The notes: generated by a model from the sequence alone, not told the origin. 64,000 nt of DNA from Virgibacillus necropolis (GCF_002224365.1 NZ_CP022437.1:62001-126000); one strand, 5' to 3'. Shown: positions 1 through 9,076, counted from the stretch's first letter. Translations and numbers: made by a program.

Positions 1-89
1 CTATTTATTATGCCGGCAGCTAGCGGACTTCCTAAAGTAACAATACCAATCGTATCACCTGGTTGTAGAATGGGTGGTTTTATCGTCAT
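1..89 (-). CDS. LD-carboxypeptidase (S66/MccF-like), N-terminal fragment
   Basis: Only the first 29 codons lie in the window; the gene continues past base 1. The visible N-terminus has the motif PPILQPGDTIGIV followed by a Gly-Ser-Pro turn, typical of the start of S66 serine peptidases (muramoyl-tetrapeptide LD-carboxypeptidase and the microcin-C-resistance protein MccF), which cut murein tetrapeptides or peptidyl-nucleotides in the cytoplasm. The start is an ATG at base 89 with GGGAGGTG about 6 nt upstream. The family call rests on this short segment; the catalytic Ser-Glu-His lie outside the window. Confidence 0.6.
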   Translation of the reverse strand, partial: MTIKPPILQPGDTIGIVTLGSPLAAGIIN

Positions 90-364
90 TATGTACACCT
101 CCCGAATTTAAACTAAAGATTAGTTCTACAATATTCATAGACAACAGATTCTGTTACATAACATTATCTAAATTTCCCCTCAATATATTTAGCAACCTTG
201 TTGAGTTAATCACCATCTGGAAAAACAGTTACATTTATTTTAATTAATTATCGTAAATCTTTTGTATCTCATATTTAAATCCGAGATATTGATAGCCCTG
301 TTATTTATACATTATCTAAAATCAATGAAATTGCTATCATATCGAATCAAAATTCTCCTTTTTC
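90..364. other. AT-rich intergenic stretch, nothing specific seen
   Basis: This gap lies between the LD-carboxypeptidase start and the palindromic repeat at the 3' end of the uracil-DNA glycosylase gene. It is very AT-rich and should hold the promoter of the LD-carboxypeptidase gene. I see no open frame with a ribosome site, no clear terminator and no RNA motif. Confidence 0.4.
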
Positions 365-417
365 GGGGACAGTCCCCCACTGCTTTACTACTTTAGCGTA
401 AAGGGGGACTGTCCCCC
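365..417. repeat. GGGGACAGTCCCCC palindromic repeat pair (REP-like)
   Basis: Two facing copies of a GGGGACAGTCCCCC-type palindrome sit 24 bp apart (365-378 and 403-417) and can form one large hairpin. A related single copy occurs at 40494-40513. Short palindromes of this GGGGAC/GTCCCC type are dispersed in many Firmicutes and have been linked to REP-associated Y1 transposases; that link is general knowledge, since no such transposase is in this window. The right copy overlaps the last codons of the neighbouring gene, and the hairpin may also end its transcript. Confidence 0.7.
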
Positions 418-986
418 TTTAATCGATAATGATTGGCAACATTCGTCCAATCCTCTTTAAACTTTCCCCATAAATTCGGACGCCGCCTAACAGCTAAGGG
501 ATGATATGCTACCATCGTCAGGTATCCTTGTACATCATGCGTAGCACCACGTAGAGACTTTACATCAACGTCAGGGTTTTTAAAAAAGGATTGGACTGCT
601 ACGTTTCCTAAGCAAAGAATAAATTCAGGCTGTTTGACTTGAAGTTGCTGGCTTAGATGAATCATACAAGTTTCGCGGACCCACTCCTTTTCGTATGATC
701 GTGTAGGCTTTCTCTTTAAAATATATGTTACATACAGATCATCCATGTTTAACCCAACATTATTGGCAACTTGTTGTAACGTTTGTCTCGTTCCACATAC
801 AAATTCATTTCCTTCCCGATCTTCACGCAAACCAGGATTATCAAGGATTACCATAATCGGTGCATCCGGGTTTCCTTCACCCCATACCATTCTTGATCCA
901 TGCTCGTATAAACCGCATTCCCTGCACTCCTTACAATTATCGGGAGTTGGTTCCTCTGGAAATGAAACTGGACAAAAATCTGTCAA
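393..986 (-). CDS. Uracil-DNA glycosylase family protein (divergent family-4 type)
   Basis: This 197-aa protein is probably a uracil-DNA glycosylase that removes uracil from DNA. It has an N-terminal cysteine cluster (CKECRECGL, about residues 18-26), an NPG..ED..G.EF loop in place of the usual GEAPG..ED..G.PF motif, LGNVAV near the middle and a C-terminal YHPLAVRR motif corresponding to the HPS..LR DNA-binding loop. Of the four family-4 iron-sulfur cysteines I can match three (two N-terminal and the one in ETCMIHL); the usual KCRPP cysteine is replaced by KRKPT, so an intact cluster is doubtful. The start is TTG at 986, preceded by AGGAGGGG. The last eight residues are encoded inside the palindromic repeat at 365-417, so the original C-terminus may have been altered. 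Confidence 0.75.
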   Translation of the reverse strand: MTDFCPVSFPEEPTPDNCKECRECGLYEHGSRMVWGEGNPDAPIMVILDNPGLREDREGNEFVCGTRQTLQQVANNVGLNMDDLYVTYILKRKPTRSYEKEWVRETCMIHLSQQLQVKQPEFILCLGNVAVQSFFKNPDVDVKSLRGATHDVQGYLTMVAYHPLAVRRRPNLWGKFKEDWTNVANHYRLKGDSPPLR

Positions 987-1042
987 CGCAATCCCCTCCT
1001 AGCTTTTTCACTTAGTGTATCCATAACTATCCTAAATAATGA

Positions 1043-1077
1043 AAAGACTTACACCACAATTAAATGGCATAAGTCCA
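1043..1077 (-). terminator. Probable terminator after argH
   Basis: Just past the argH stop codon the minus strand carries a hairpin with GACTTA/TAAGTC ends followed by TCTTTTC. It is the only terminator-like structure between argH and the next gene, so it probably ends the arginine operon. Confidence 0.5.
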
Positions 1078-1087
1078 AGATAAAAAG

Positions 1088-2458
1088 CTATAATTTTCCC
1101 TCTGCAAGTTCCAATTGCTGTTCAATTTGTTCTGCGGCTGTTCCGCCCTTACTTTTTCTCGCCCCTACCACATGCTCTGGTTCTAAGTAATCGAAAACAT
1201 CTTCTTCAAATAATGCGCTAAACGATTTATATTCGTCCATATCCAAATCTAATAAATACTTCTCTTTTTCAATTGCATAAATGACAATCTTTCCGATAAC
1301 TTCATGCGCTTGTCGAAATGGCATGCCTTTTGTGGCTAAATAATCAGCAATGTCAGTCGCATTAGAATAATCTTGCGTTACAGCACTTCGCATCTTCATA
1401 TCATTCACTGTCATTGTTTCTAGCATTGGGGCAAGTAATGTCAATGAGCCTTCTAATGTGTCAGCCGTATCGAACATGCCCTCTTTATCCTCTTGCAAAT
1501 CTTTGTTGTAAGCTAAAGGTAACCCCTTCAGTACGGTTAGTAGACCAACTAAATCCCCAAATACACGTCCAGTTTTCCCCCTTAACAACTCAGGAACATC
1601 TGGATTCTTCTTTTGCGGCATGATGCTTGAACCAGTGCAAAAAGAATCGTCAAGCTCAATAAACTGAAATTCCTGACTGCTCCAGATTACCATTTCCTCT
1701 GATAGTCTTGAAAGATGCACCATTAGGATTGATGCAATTGATAAAAACTCAAGAATAAAATCCCGATCGCTCACAGCGTCCATGCTGTTAGGATAAACAT
1801 CATCAAATTCTAAAAGTTCGGCAACACGGTCACGATTAATTGGGAAAGTTGTTCCAGCCAACGCCCCAGCCCCTAAGGGGAGAATGTTAATCCGCTTCAG
1901 ACTGTCTTGTAACCTTTCTTTATCTCTTTCAAACATCCAAAAATAAGCTAACAAATGGTGAGCAAATGACACTGGCTGCGCACGTTGGAGATGGGTGTAT
2001 CCAGGCAAGATCGTTTTAATATTATCTTTTGCCTGCGTGATGATAGCAGACTGAACCTTTTCTAGTAATTCAACAATTGCCTTCGTCTTGGTACGAAGAT
2101 AAAGATGCATGTCGGTTGCCACTTGGTCATTTCGGCTCCGGCCAGTGTGAAGTTTTCCGCCTACTGGACCGATTTCATCGATTAGAAGCTTTTCCAGATT
2201 CATATGAACATCTTCATGTTCAACCGAAAATTCAACCTCACCCTTTTCAAGCTTCTCTAAAATTGTTTGGAGTCCAGCTTGAATAGTTTTTGCTTCATCC
2301 AATGTGATAATGCCACACTCACCGAGCATTTGAACATGAGCAAGACTACCCTCAATGTCTTGATTCGCTAATTTTTGGTCAAATGAGATAGATGCTGTAA
2401 ATTCATCAACAAGTTTATTTGTGTCCTTTGTAAACCGTCCACTCCAAAGCTTTGCCAT
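1088..2458 (-). CDS. argH: Argininosuccinate lyase
   Basis: ArgH (456 aa) cleaves argininosuccinate to arginine and fumarate, the last step of arginine synthesis, as a cytosolic homotetramer. The fumarase/aspartase superfamily signature [12 protein letters not shown] is at about residues 274-285, and [12 protein letters not shown] and [15 protein letters not shown] mark the other two active-site regions. Length is normal for the family. The ATG at 2458 follows AGGAGG by 6 nt. It is the last gene of the argF-argG-argH run, 37 nt after argG, and so should be controlled by the tandem T-boxes ahead of argF. Confidence 0.97.
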   Translation of the reverse strand: MAKLWSGRFTKDTNKLVDEFTASISFDQKLANQDIEGSLAHVQMLGECGIITLDEAKTIQAGLQTILEKLEKGEVEFSVEHEDVHMNLEKLLIDEIGPVGGKLHTGRSRNDQVATDMHLYLRTKTKAIVELLEKVQSAIITQAKDNIKTILPGYTHLQRAQPVSFAHHLLAYFWMFERDKERLQDSLKRINILPLGAGALAGTTFPINRDRVAELLEFDDVYPNSMDAVSDRDFILEFLSIASILMVHLSRLSEEMVIWSSQEFQFIELDDSFCTGSSIMPQKKNPDVPELLRGKTGRVFGDLVGLLTVLKGLPLAYNKDLQEDKEGMFDTADTLEGSLTLLAPMLETMTVNDMKMRSAVTQDYSNATDIADYLATKGMPFRQAHEVIGKIVIYAIEKEKYLLDLDMDEYKSFSALFEEDVFDYLEPEHVVGARKSKGGTAAEQIEQQLELAEGKL

Positions 2459-2495
2459 CGTAATCCTCCTGCTAGTTAAAATCTCTTTAAATTCC

Positions 2496-3731
2496 TTATT
2501 TCGTCTTTAAAAGTTCACTAACTTTGGTGTCACCCTTTGCCTTATGGACTCCTGCATACACTTTTGTTGAGAGCCCCCATAAGTTAATAAATCCAACTGC
2601 TGCATTGTGGTCAAATGCGTCTCCTTTTGCATAGGTTGCGAGTTCCTCGTTGTAGAGACTATTGACTGACTTTCGACCAACAACAACGTTTGATCCTTTA
2701 TGAAGTTTAACCCGAACTTTTCCTGAGACCACTTTTTGCGTTTCGTTAATAAAAGCATCTAAGGCTGGTCTTATTGGTGAATACCAAAGACCGTCATAAA
2801 TAATTTTAGACATTTGTTGATCCACCGTCGTTTTAAATTGCGAAACCTCACGTGACAATGTAAGAAATTCCAATTCTTTATGGGCATTAATCAAAATCAA
2901 AGCCCCTGGGTTTTCGTAAATTTCTCTTGATTTAATCCCTACTAAACGGTTTTCAATATGGTCAATCCGCCCAACTCCATGAATACCTCCTTGTTCATTA
3001 AGTGTTTCAATTAATTCCACTAACGGCATCTGTTTGTCATTTAACGCAACTGGTACGCCTTCCTCAAATGAAATGTTAATATATTCCGGTTCATCTGGCG
3101 TGAGGCTAATCGGATTCGTCCAATCATATGCTGCTTCTGGAGCTTCTGCCCAAGGATCTTCTAACACTCCAGCTTCACACGCACGACCCCAAATATTCGC
3201 ATCAATGGAAAATGGGTTGTCAAGATTTACTGGAACATCAATTCCCTTTTCCTTTGCATAAGCAATTTCTTCGTCCCTTGTCATGCCCCATTCACGAACT
3301 GGCGCAATGACTTTTAAATTTGGATTCAGCGCTTGAATCGAAACCTCGAATCGTACCTGGTCATTGCCCTTTCCCGTACAACCATGTGCAACAGCGACAG
3401 CGCCCTCTTGTTCCGCTACGTCTACTAATAATTTTGCTATTAACGGGCGTGATAATGCAGACGAAATGGGATATTTACCTTCGTATAACGCATTTGCCTT
3501 CAAAGCTGGTAAAATATAATCCTGTGCAAGCAGGTCTTTCGCGTCAATGGCTATTGACTTTATTGCTCCTACATCTAATGCCTTTTGTTTAATCTCTTCC
3601 AAATTTTTTCCTTCTCCAACGTTTAACCCTAGAGCAATTACATCGTAATCATATTTTTCTTGGATCCATTTCACCGATACAGATGTATCTAATCCTCCAG
3701 AATACGCTAAAACAATTTTGTCTTTTGCCAT
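2496..3731 (-). CDS. argG: Argininosuccinate synthase
   Basis: ArgG (411 aa) joins citrulline and aspartate with ATP to form argininosuccinate. The PP-loop ATP pyrophosphatase motif AYSGGLDTS is at residues 9-17, followed by the family motifs [14 protein letters not shown] and [10 protein letters not shown] chose ATG 3731 ([13 protein letters not shown]) because AAAGGAGA lies 8 nt upstream and family members begin there; a nine-residue upstream extension is possible but unlikely. It sits 31 nt behind argF and 37 nt before argH, consistent with one operon. Confidence 0.97.
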   Translation of the reverse strand: MAKDKIVLAYSGGLDTSVSVKWIQEKYDYDVIALGLNVGEGKNLEEIKQKALDVGAIKSIAIDAKDLLAQDYILPALKANALYEGKYPISSALSRPLIAKLLVDVAEQEGAVAVAHGCTGKGNDQVRFEVSIQALNPNLKVIAPVREWGMTRDEEIAYAKEKGIDVPVNLDNPFSIDANIWGRACEAGVLEDPWAEAPEAAYDWTNPISLTPDEPEYINISFEEGVPVALNDKQMPLVELIETLNEQGGIHGVGRIDHIENRLVGIKSREIYENPGALILINAHKELEFLTLSREVSQFKTTVDQQMSKIIYDGLWYSPIRPALDAFINETQKVVSGKVRVKLHKGSNVVVGRKSVNSLYNEELATYAKGDAFDHNAAVGFINLWGLSTKVYAGVHKAKGDTKVSELLKTK

Positions 3732-3762
3732 GTTTATTCTCTCCTTTGCAATTATCAAGTTT

Positions 3763-4737
3763 TTATTTCATTAAGTTTTTTAAGATTGCCTTTTGGGCAT
3801 GTAACCGGTTCTCTGCTTCATCAAAAACGACTGAATGTGGACCGTCAATAATCTCTGCTGTTACTTCTTCACCACGGTGTGCTGGTAAACAGTGAAGAAA
3901 GATAAAATCTTCCTTGGCGTGAGAACAAAGGGATGCATTCACTTGAAATGGTGTAAATGCCTTGATACGTTCCTTCTGTTCGACCTCTTGCCCCATACTG
4001 GTCCAAACATCCGTCACAACGACATCGGCCTGCTCAATAGCTTCTTCAGGTGAATCCGTATAGTTTACAATACTCCCGGTAGCCTTGCCAACTTGTTTAG
4101 CTTTTTCAATAATAGTAAGGTTTGGTTCATAACCACTAGGGCTGGTAATTGATAAATGCATGCCAACACTTGCGGCACCTTCCAACAGTGAATGGCACAT
4201 ATTGTTATTGCAGTCTCCAATATAGCACATTTTTAGTCCCGTTAATGTACCCTTGTGTTCATAAATGGTTAATAAATCAGCCAAAACTTGTGTTGGGTGA
4301 TGCAAATCAGTAAGACCATTAATGACGGGAACATCAGCGGATTTAGCAAACTGTTCAATTGATTCATGGGCAAATGTCCGAACCATAAGCCCGTCAACAT
4401 AGCGTGATAGAACTTTAGCTGTATCTTCAACAGATTCCCCGCGACCAAGTTGAATATCATTTGAACTTAAAAAGATTGCTTGCCCGCCAAGTTGCATCAT
4501 ACCCACCTCGAACGATACCCTTGTTCGTGTCGATGACTTTTCAAATATCATCCCTAAAACCTTACCGCTTAAATACGGATGAGGAATCCCCTTCTTTTGC
4601 AAGCTTTTCATTTCAAGTGCTTGATCCAAAAGAAAGAAAATATCGTTTGGTTCAAAATCAGCCATCGTGATAAAATCTTTTCCCTTTAATTCGAAAGGAA
4701 CCTGCTTAACCTGATTATCAATGTCAACTTTTAACAT
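3763..4737 (-). CDS. argF: Ornithine carbamoyltransferase
   Basis: ArgF (324 aa) makes citrulline from ornithine and carbamoyl phosphate. The carbamoyl-phosphate motif SSTRTR is near residue 69, HPTQ near 147 and [11 protein letters not shown] near 278, all intact. ATG 4737 is preferred over a GTG at 4746, because the AAGGAG site is 10 nt from the ATG and only one base from the GTG. Two successive T-box leaders lie directly upstream. A catabolic ArcB role is formally possible, but adjacency to argG and argH favours biosynthesis. Confidence 0.95.
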   Translation of the reverse strand: MLKVDIDNQVKQVPFELKGKDFITMADFEPNDIFFLLDQALEMKSLQKKGIPHPYLSGKVLGMIFEKSSTRTRVSFEVGMMQLGGQAIFLSSNDIQLGRGESVEDTAKVLSRYVDGLMVRTFAHESIEQFAKSADVPVINGLTDLHHPTQVLADLLTIYEHKGTLTGLKMCYIGDCNNNMCHSLLEGAASVGMHLSITSPSGYEPNLTIIEKAKQVGKATGSIVNYTDSPEEAIEQADVVVTDVWTSMGQEVEQKERIKAFTPFQVNASLCSHAKEDFIFLHCLPAHRGEEVTAEIIDGPHSVVFDEAENRLHAQKAILKNLMK

Positions 4738-4792
4738 AGTTCTCACTCTCCTTAATTAATAATTGCTTATTTTTCATCATTTTTAGCAAAAT

Positions 4793-5036
4793 AAAAAACG
4801 TTCATCTCTATTTAAATAAGAGACGAACGTTTGATTACATCCGCGGTACCACTCTAGTTATTCCGCATTGCGGAATCGGCTTAGACGCTTTTAACGGAGA
4901 CGATCCGATATGCTCTAATAAGGCCTTTACGCCTGTTCAAGCAAATATCTCAAAAGTGCGGTTCATTACATCTCTGCACCGGCTTCCACCACCCCGGTTC
5001 GCTGTCTGCAGTTCTATGCAATTACTCTCTTTTTCA
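4793..5036 (-). promoter_or_regulatory. T-box leader A (arginine-type), proximal to argF
   Basis: The minus strand carries the T-box core AGAGTGGTACCGCGGA (4840-4855) followed by the terminator hairpin with arms AACGTTCGTCTCTT/AAGAGATGAACGTT and a run of U. Stem I has an AGTA-type specifier-loop side and the opposite strand reads TAATGAA-C-CGC-A, which by alignment with the known glyQ layout (GAA-N-codon-A) places the specifier CGC at 4958-4960. CGC means arginine, matching argF. No convincing promoter lies between this element and T-box B, so the two probably act in series on one transcript. Confidence 0.93.
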
Positions 5037-5097
5037 TCGATTATCGTATAGGTTATGGTTGAATTCAGATCATTAGAATAATTTTTTGGTGAAAATA

Positions 5098-5329
5098 AAA
5101 AAACCTTCATCTCTATTTAAATAAGAGACGAACGTTTGATTGCATCCGCGGTACCACTCTAGTTATTCCGCACTGCGGAATCAGCTTGAGGCTTGTAACG
5201 GAAGCAATCCGATCGGTATTAGCCGACATCTCAAAAACGCGGTTCATTACACGTCCTGCACCGGCTTCCACCACCCCGGCTCGCTATTGCTGACCTTTGT
5301 AACTACTCTTTTTTTCATCGAATTTGTTA
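5098..5329 (-). promoter_or_regulatory. T-box leader B (arginine-type), distal of the tandem pair
   Basis: This is a second complete T-box with core AGAGTGGTACCGCGGA at 5145-5160, an antiterminator region ahead of it and the same terminator hairpin as leader A. The specifier region reads TAATGAA-C-CGC-G, placing CGC at 5239-5241, followed by G rather than the usual A. A strong promoter lies just upstream. A transcript must therefore pass two arginine-tRNA-sensing terminators before reaching argF. The sequence is closer to the proB leader than to leader A, which points to duplication. Confidence 0.93.
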
Positions 5330-5339
5330 ATTTCTTTTT

Positions 5340-5367
5340 ATTATACAGAATTCTAAAATTAAGTCAA
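5340..5367 (-). promoter_or_regulatory. Sigma-A promoter for tandem T-boxes and argFGH
   Basis: On the minus strand TTGACT (5362-5367) and TATAAT (5340-5345) are separated by 16 nt, immediately ahead of T-box B and downstream of the proB stop. The same promoter layout recurs ahead of the proB T-box, so leader and promoter were probably copied together. Confidence 0.8.
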
Positions 5368-5409
5368 CAGGTAAAATGACTTTTGCACGATTCAATCTCT
5401 AAAAATAAA

Positions 5410-6210
5410 TTATTTGACCGTATTACTGTACGCAATGGATGGGTTAGAAATATACGTACCATCACCTGTTCCCTTTAATATGTTAAGCAATTTTTCAGCA
5501 CCACTTCCATCACCAATAAAGATGGGGACACCCAGTGACATAGCAGTTCTTGCAGCATGAAGTTTTGATTTCATGCCACCCGTCCCAAACTTTGAGCCCG
5601 AACCATCCGCCGCATCCATCATTTCTTCCGTAATATCCTCCAGGTAGTCATATCTTTTTGCTAACGGATTTAATCGTGGATTCTCATCGAATAATCCATT
5701 TATATCCGTTAAAATAATCAATTGATCAGCATGGACGTAGCCACTTACAAGGGCTGATAACATGTCATTATCGCCAAAGGTTAACTCATTAATGGCAACT
5801 GTGTCATTTTCGTTTATAATCGGCAAAATTCCTTGTTCTAGCAGTTCGGTGATGGTGGAGAAAGCATTCCTGAATCGCTCATGATTGGAAAAGTCATCTC
5901 GTGTTAATAACAGCTGTGCTGGTACAATATCCAATTCTCTAAACTTTTCAATATAGCATTGGATTAATAGACTTTGACCGACTGCCGCCGCTGCTTGTTT
6001 TCTTTTGCGGGTACTTGGTATGGAAGTATAGCCAAGCCTTGTAAATCCAGCAGCAACTGCACCTGATGAAACTAATATGACTTCATAATTTTCCCGCCTG
6101 AGTGCAGCAAGAGCATGAATATGATCTTCTAGTCTTTCGTGATCAATTTCACCTTTCATATTCGTTAAAGAACTACTGCCAATTTTAACAACTACACGTT
6201 TTTTACCCAT
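5410..6210 (-). CDS. proB: Glutamate 5-kinase, short form without PUA domain
   Basis: ProB (266 aa) phosphorylates glutamate to gamma-glutamyl phosphate, the first step to glutamate semialdehyde and thus to proline or, through transamination, ornithine. The amino-acid-kinase fold is complete: VVKIGSSSL near residue 6, SSGAVAAG near 48, INENDTVA near 130 and GTGGMKSK near 209. B. subtilis ProB/ProJ carry an extra C-terminal PUA domain of about 100 residues that is absent here; short ProB proteins are known in other bacteria. No proA follows. The gene has its own T-box, whose specifier reads as arginine, and it precedes argFGH on the same strand, so I infer a role in arginine synthesis. Start ATG 6210 has AAAGGA 10 nt upstream. 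Confidence 0.93.
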   Translation of the reverse strand: MGKKRVVVKIGSSSLTNMKGEIDHERLEDHIHALAALRRENYEVILVSSGAVAAGFTRLGYTSIPSTRKRKQAAAAVGQSLLIQCYIEKFRELDIVPAQLLLTRDDFSNHERFRNAFSTITELLEQGILPIINENDTVAINELTFGDNDMLSALVSGYVHADQLIILTDINGLFDENPRLNPLAKRYDYLEDITEEMMDAADGSGSKFGTGGMKSKLHAARTAMSLGVPIFIGDGSGAEKLLNILKGTGDGTYISNPSIAYSNTVK

Positions 6211-6290
6211 CTAGACACATTCCTTTCATACAGCCAGTTAAATAAAATATGGCTAAATACAGGTCATTAGAATACCTTTTTAGTAAAACA

Positions 6291-6516
6291 AAAAAAACCT
6301 TCATCTCTATCTAAATAAGAGACGAACGTTTATACATCCGCGGTACCACTCTAATTATTCCGCTTCTTGCGGAATCGGCTTGGCGCTTATAACGGAGGCG
6401 ATCCGATCAGCTTAAACTGACATCTCAGAAATGCGGTTCATTACATGTCCAGCACCGGCTTTCACCATCCCGGCTCGCTTCTACTGACCTTTGTAACTAC
6501 TCTTTTCTTCATCGAT
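6291..6516 (-). promoter_or_regulatory. T-box leader C, upstream of proB (specifier CGC)
   Basis: A third full T-box has core AGAGTGGTACCGCGGA at 6337-6352 and the same terminator hairpin family. The specifier region reads TAATGAA-C-CGC-A with CGC at 6433-6435, identical to the two leaders ahead of argF. If the codon were read one base earlier it would be CCG (proline), but the spacing from the GAA of the loop and the trailing A both favour CGC. It should allow proB expression when arginyl-tRNA charging falls. Confidence 0.92.
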
Positions 6517-6533
6517 TTTTTTAATTTCCCCTT

Positions 6534-6561
6534 ATTATACAGAGTTATTGAAACAAGTCAA
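6534..6561 (-). promoter_or_regulatory. Sigma-A promoter for T-box C and proB
   Basis: TTGACT (6556-6561) and TATAAT (6534-6539) on the minus strand are 16 nt apart, directly before the T-box. It matches the promoter at 5340-5367 almost base for base. Confidence 0.8.
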
Positions 6562-6582
6562 TAGGAAAAATTTATAGAGGTT

Positions 6583-6621
6583 GTTCAAAAGTCACCAAAT
6601 GATAAACGGCGACTTTTCAAC
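6583..6621 (-). terminator. Probable terminator after the FAH-family gene
   Basis: Inverted arms GTTGAAAAGTC and GACTTTTGAAC face each other across 17 nt, just past the hydrolase stop codon on the minus strand. The following tract is only weakly U-rich, so efficiency is uncertain. Confidence 0.5.
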
Positions 6622-6632
6622 ACATATAGTAT

Positions 6633-7568
6633 TTATTTTCGTTCAGTTACTTTGTTTTCAAGCCTTCCTAACTTTTCTATTTCTACTGTTACGACATCAC
6701 CATCTTGTAAAAATTGTGGTGGATTCATTGCAAAACCTACCCCATTTGGTGTGCCCGTTAAAATAATATCTCCTGGTTTTAGCGTGATTAAACTGGAAAT
6801 AAATTCAATGAGGAATGGAATATCGAAAATTAATTGGCTTGTGTTAGAATTCTGACGTTCCTCCCCATTCACAAACGAGTGAATAGATAAATTCGATGGA
6901 TCAGGAATTTCTTCTGTGGTAACAACACTTGGTCCAACTGGTGTACTGCGATCCAATGTTTTCCCTTGTAGCCATTGTGGTGTACGTTTTTGCAGGTCAC
7001 GAGCAGTTACGTCGTTACCTATTGTATACCCAGCAATATAGTTTAATGCTTTTTCTTTACTGACATGTGTTGCTTCTTTTCCGATTACAACTGCTAACTC
7101 CACCTCGTAATCTAGCTTGCCTGTAAAAGTAGACTTTTCAATGTCATCTTCAGGGCCAATTAATGCATTATTAAATTTCGCAAAAAGAACAGGGAATTCA
7201 GGTACATCACTTTCCATTTCAACCGCGTGTTCCGCATAATTTTTCCCAACACAAATAATTTTTGAAGGAGCTGGGATTGGTGTACTCAAACTTACTTCAT
7301 CCTTGTCAAACATTAAACCTTTATTTAAATGGATTAAACTATAATCACAAGCCTCCTTTGCCCGCTCTATTACACTTATTCCCATCGAAAAAAATGAAGA
7401 AGGATCTGCTGGAAGAAGGTTGTCGATTGAATGGATAGCATCCTTTTCTTGCTTCGATATCAGCAATGCACGATAACTTTCCTGCAAATCAATCACTTTA
7501 TTATCGACTATACAGCCTATTCTAAAAGCACCTGGTTTTCCTTTAAATTTATAGCTAATTAATTTCAT
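6633..7568 (-). CDS. Fumarylacetoacetate hydrolase (FAH) family protein
   Basis: This 311-aa cytosolic enzyme belongs to the FAH superfamily (acylpyruvate hydrolases, oxaloacetate decarboxylases and HpcE-type isomerases). Motifs in order are ICVGKNYAEHAVEM, FAKFNNALIGPEDDI, DYEVELAVVIGK (metal-binding Glu residues), YTIGNDVTARDLQ and GDIILTGTPNGVG. ATG 7568 is chosen because a GAGGTGAGG site is about 9 nt upstream and family members start with this MKLISY-type strand. The exact substrate cannot be told from sequence; no aromatic-degradation genes are nearby. It is transcribed alone, upstream of the proB T-box. Confidence 0.85.
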   Translation of the reverse strand: MKLISYKFKGKPGAFRIGCIVDNKVIDLQESYRALLISKQEKDAIHSIDNLLPADPSSFFSMGISVIERAKEACDYSLIHLNKGLMFDKDEVSLSTPIPAPSKIICVGKNYAEHAVEMESDVPEFPVLFAKFNNALIGPEDDIEKSTFTGKLDYEVELAVVIGKEATHVSKEKALNYIAGYTIGNDVTARDLQKRTPQWLQGKTLDRSTPVGPSVVTTEEIPDPSNLSIHSFVNGEERQNSNTSQLIFDIPFLIEFISSLITLKPGDIILTGTPNGVGFAMNPPQFLQDGDVVTVEIEKLGRLENKVTERK

Positions 7569-7673
7569 GATTAACAGCCTCACCTCTCGGTTCTAATTTT
7601 ATTTATAGTACCACATATCATAGGGCTATTCCCAATTCCCAATTCCCAATCTGAAAATATCGAAAATTCCCTC

Positions 7674-7702
7674 TTGACATTTAATCGGTATATCGGTATT
7701 GT
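7674..7702 (+). promoter_or_regulatory. Promoter of the S-box/MetE-like unit
   Basis: TTGACA (7674-7679) and TATTGT (7697-7702) are separated by exactly 17 nt and lie 33 nt before the SAM-I aptamer. Confidence 0.75.
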
Positions 7703-7734
7703 GTTTATTAACATCTAAATTGAATATGTAATTT

Positions 7735-7892
7735 TCTTATCCAGAGAGGTGGAGGGACTGGCCCTTTGAAACCTCAGCAACAGGTTTTTTAAATACTGTG
7801 CTAATTCCAGAAGTGTAAAACTTGGAGATAAGAAGAGTGACAGCAACGTGCCTAAGCCTCTTCTTATCTAAAGAAGAGGTTTTTTATTTTTT
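7735..7892 (+). promoter_or_regulatory. SAM-I (S-box) riboswitch
   Basis: The conserved S-box order is present: CTTATCCAGAGAGGTGGAGG, GGCCC..GAAACCTCAGCAACAGG, GTGCTAATTCC and closing GATAAG. It is followed by a terminator (CCTCTTCTT/AAGAAGAGG plus a U run at 7856-7892). High SAM should stabilise the aptamer and stop transcription before the MetE-like gene. Confidence 0.95.
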
Positions 7893-7923
7893 TATTTAAT
7901 AAAAAAGAAAGAAGGAATGCAAA

Positions 7924-9027
7924 ATGTCAATCACATTAACGAAAGCACCATTCAGAGCAGACCACGTTGGAAGTTTATTACGACCTGACAACTTACACAA
8001 AGCAAGAAAGGAATTTAAAGAAGGTACTATCACAGCGGAACAATTGCGCGAGGTTGAAACGAAAGAAATTAAACGGATTGTTGATAAACAAATTGAGATT
8101 GGTTTAGAACTAGTAACGGACGGTGAATTCAGGCGTACATGGTTCCACCTAGACTTCTTAGAGCACTTAAACGGATTTGAAGGATATGTGCCTGAACAGG
8201 GATACTTATTTGAAGGAGTAGAAACAGAAAAATACAACGTGCGAAACACAGGAAAGATTTCTTTTAATCTAGACCACCCTCATCTTAAAGACTTTGTTGA
8301 ATTGAACGAAATCGTTGACGGTCGGGCGGTTGTGAAACAAACTATCCCAAGTCCAAATCAGTTGTTTAATGTTGGAATTCAAAACGAAGCTGTCTACTCA
8401 GATATTGAAGAATATGCAAATGATATTATAAAGGCGTATCAAGATGCAATTCAAGCATTTTACAACGCTGGTGTAAGATATTTGCAATTAGATGATGTTT
8501 ACATTGCTGGGCTTTCCGCACCTGATATTCCATTTAATGATGGTAAGTATACAAGAGAACAATTAATCGATTTAGCATTACGCGTGATCAATGGTTCTTT
8601 GGAAAACAAACCGGAAGATTTAATTGTGACAACTCATCTATGTCGCGGAAACTACCAATCTACTTGGGCGTTTGAAGGAAGTTACTCACTTATCGGACCA
8701 ACATTATTAGCAAAAGAAAAAGTAGATGGCTTCTTTTTGGAATATGACGATGAACGTTCAGGAGATTTCAAACCATTAGACTCTATTCCAAATGGCGGAG
8801 CACAAGTAGTTCTAGGTGTTGTTACATCTAAAAATGGCGAACTTGAAGACAAAGAAGTAATTAAGGCACGCATTAAAGAAGCCTCACAATACGTGCCGCT
8901 TGAACAATTATGTCTAAGCCCACAATGTGGATTCGCTTCAACTCATCACGGTAATAAATTAACTGAGGAACAACAATGGGCCAAATTAAAGTTTGTCGTT
9001 GATGTGGCGAAGGAAATTTGGGGATAA
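7924..9027 (+). CDS. MetE C-terminal-like methionine synthase (YxjG/YxjH family)
   Basis: This 367-aa protein matches the catalytic half of cobalamin-independent methionine synthase. That half transfers a methyl group to homocysteine, with a zinc site formed by His, Cys and a second Cys; here FRADHVGSLLRP, LQLDDVYIAG, THLCRGNY and SPQCGFASTHHGNKL supply the expected positions. Full MetE is about 760 residues, so this is the single-domain form like B. subtilis YxjG and YxjH, which are also S-box-controlled. The methyl donor for this family is uncertain. Start ATG 7924 follows GAAGGA. Confidence 0.88.
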   Translation: MSITLTKAPFRADHVGSLLRPDNLHKARKEFKEGTITAEQLREVETKEIKRIVDKQIEIGLELVTDGEFRRTWFHLDFLEHLNGFEGYVPEQGYLFEGVETEKYNVRNTGKISFNLDHPHLKDFVELNEIVDGRAVVKQTIPSPNQLFNVGIQNEAVYSDIEEYANDIIKAYQDAIQAFYNAGVRYLQLDDVYIAGLSAPDIPFNDGKYTREQLIDLALRVINGSLENKPEDLIVTTHLCRGNYQSTWAFEGSYSLIGPTLLAKEKVDGFFLEYDDERSGDFKPLDSIPNGGAQVVLGVVTSKNGELEDKEVIKARIKEASQYVPLEQLCLSPQCGFASTHHGNKLTEEQQWAKLKFVVDVAKEIWG

Positions 9028-9040
9028 TAAAGCTTCAAGG

Positions 9041-9076
9041 AAGGGATCCAATCGCAGGTAATTTGGATCCTTTTCT
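9041..9076 (+). terminator. Rho-independent terminator
   Basis: AAGGGATCCAA and TTTGGATCCTTTT form a GC-containing hairpin with a trailing U-rich run 14 nt after the MetE-like stop codon. Confidence 0.85.

Noticed and set aside
2507-2758. Short frames inside argG and other long genes
   Set aside because: They are alternative-phase shadows of conserved genes without independent signals.
6427-6445. Reading the T-box specifiers as CCG (proline), which would suit proB
   Set aside because: The codon would then start directly after GAA with no intervening base and would not be followed by a purine in the usual place. The same sequence also occurs before argF. I kept CGC but list CCG as the main alternative.
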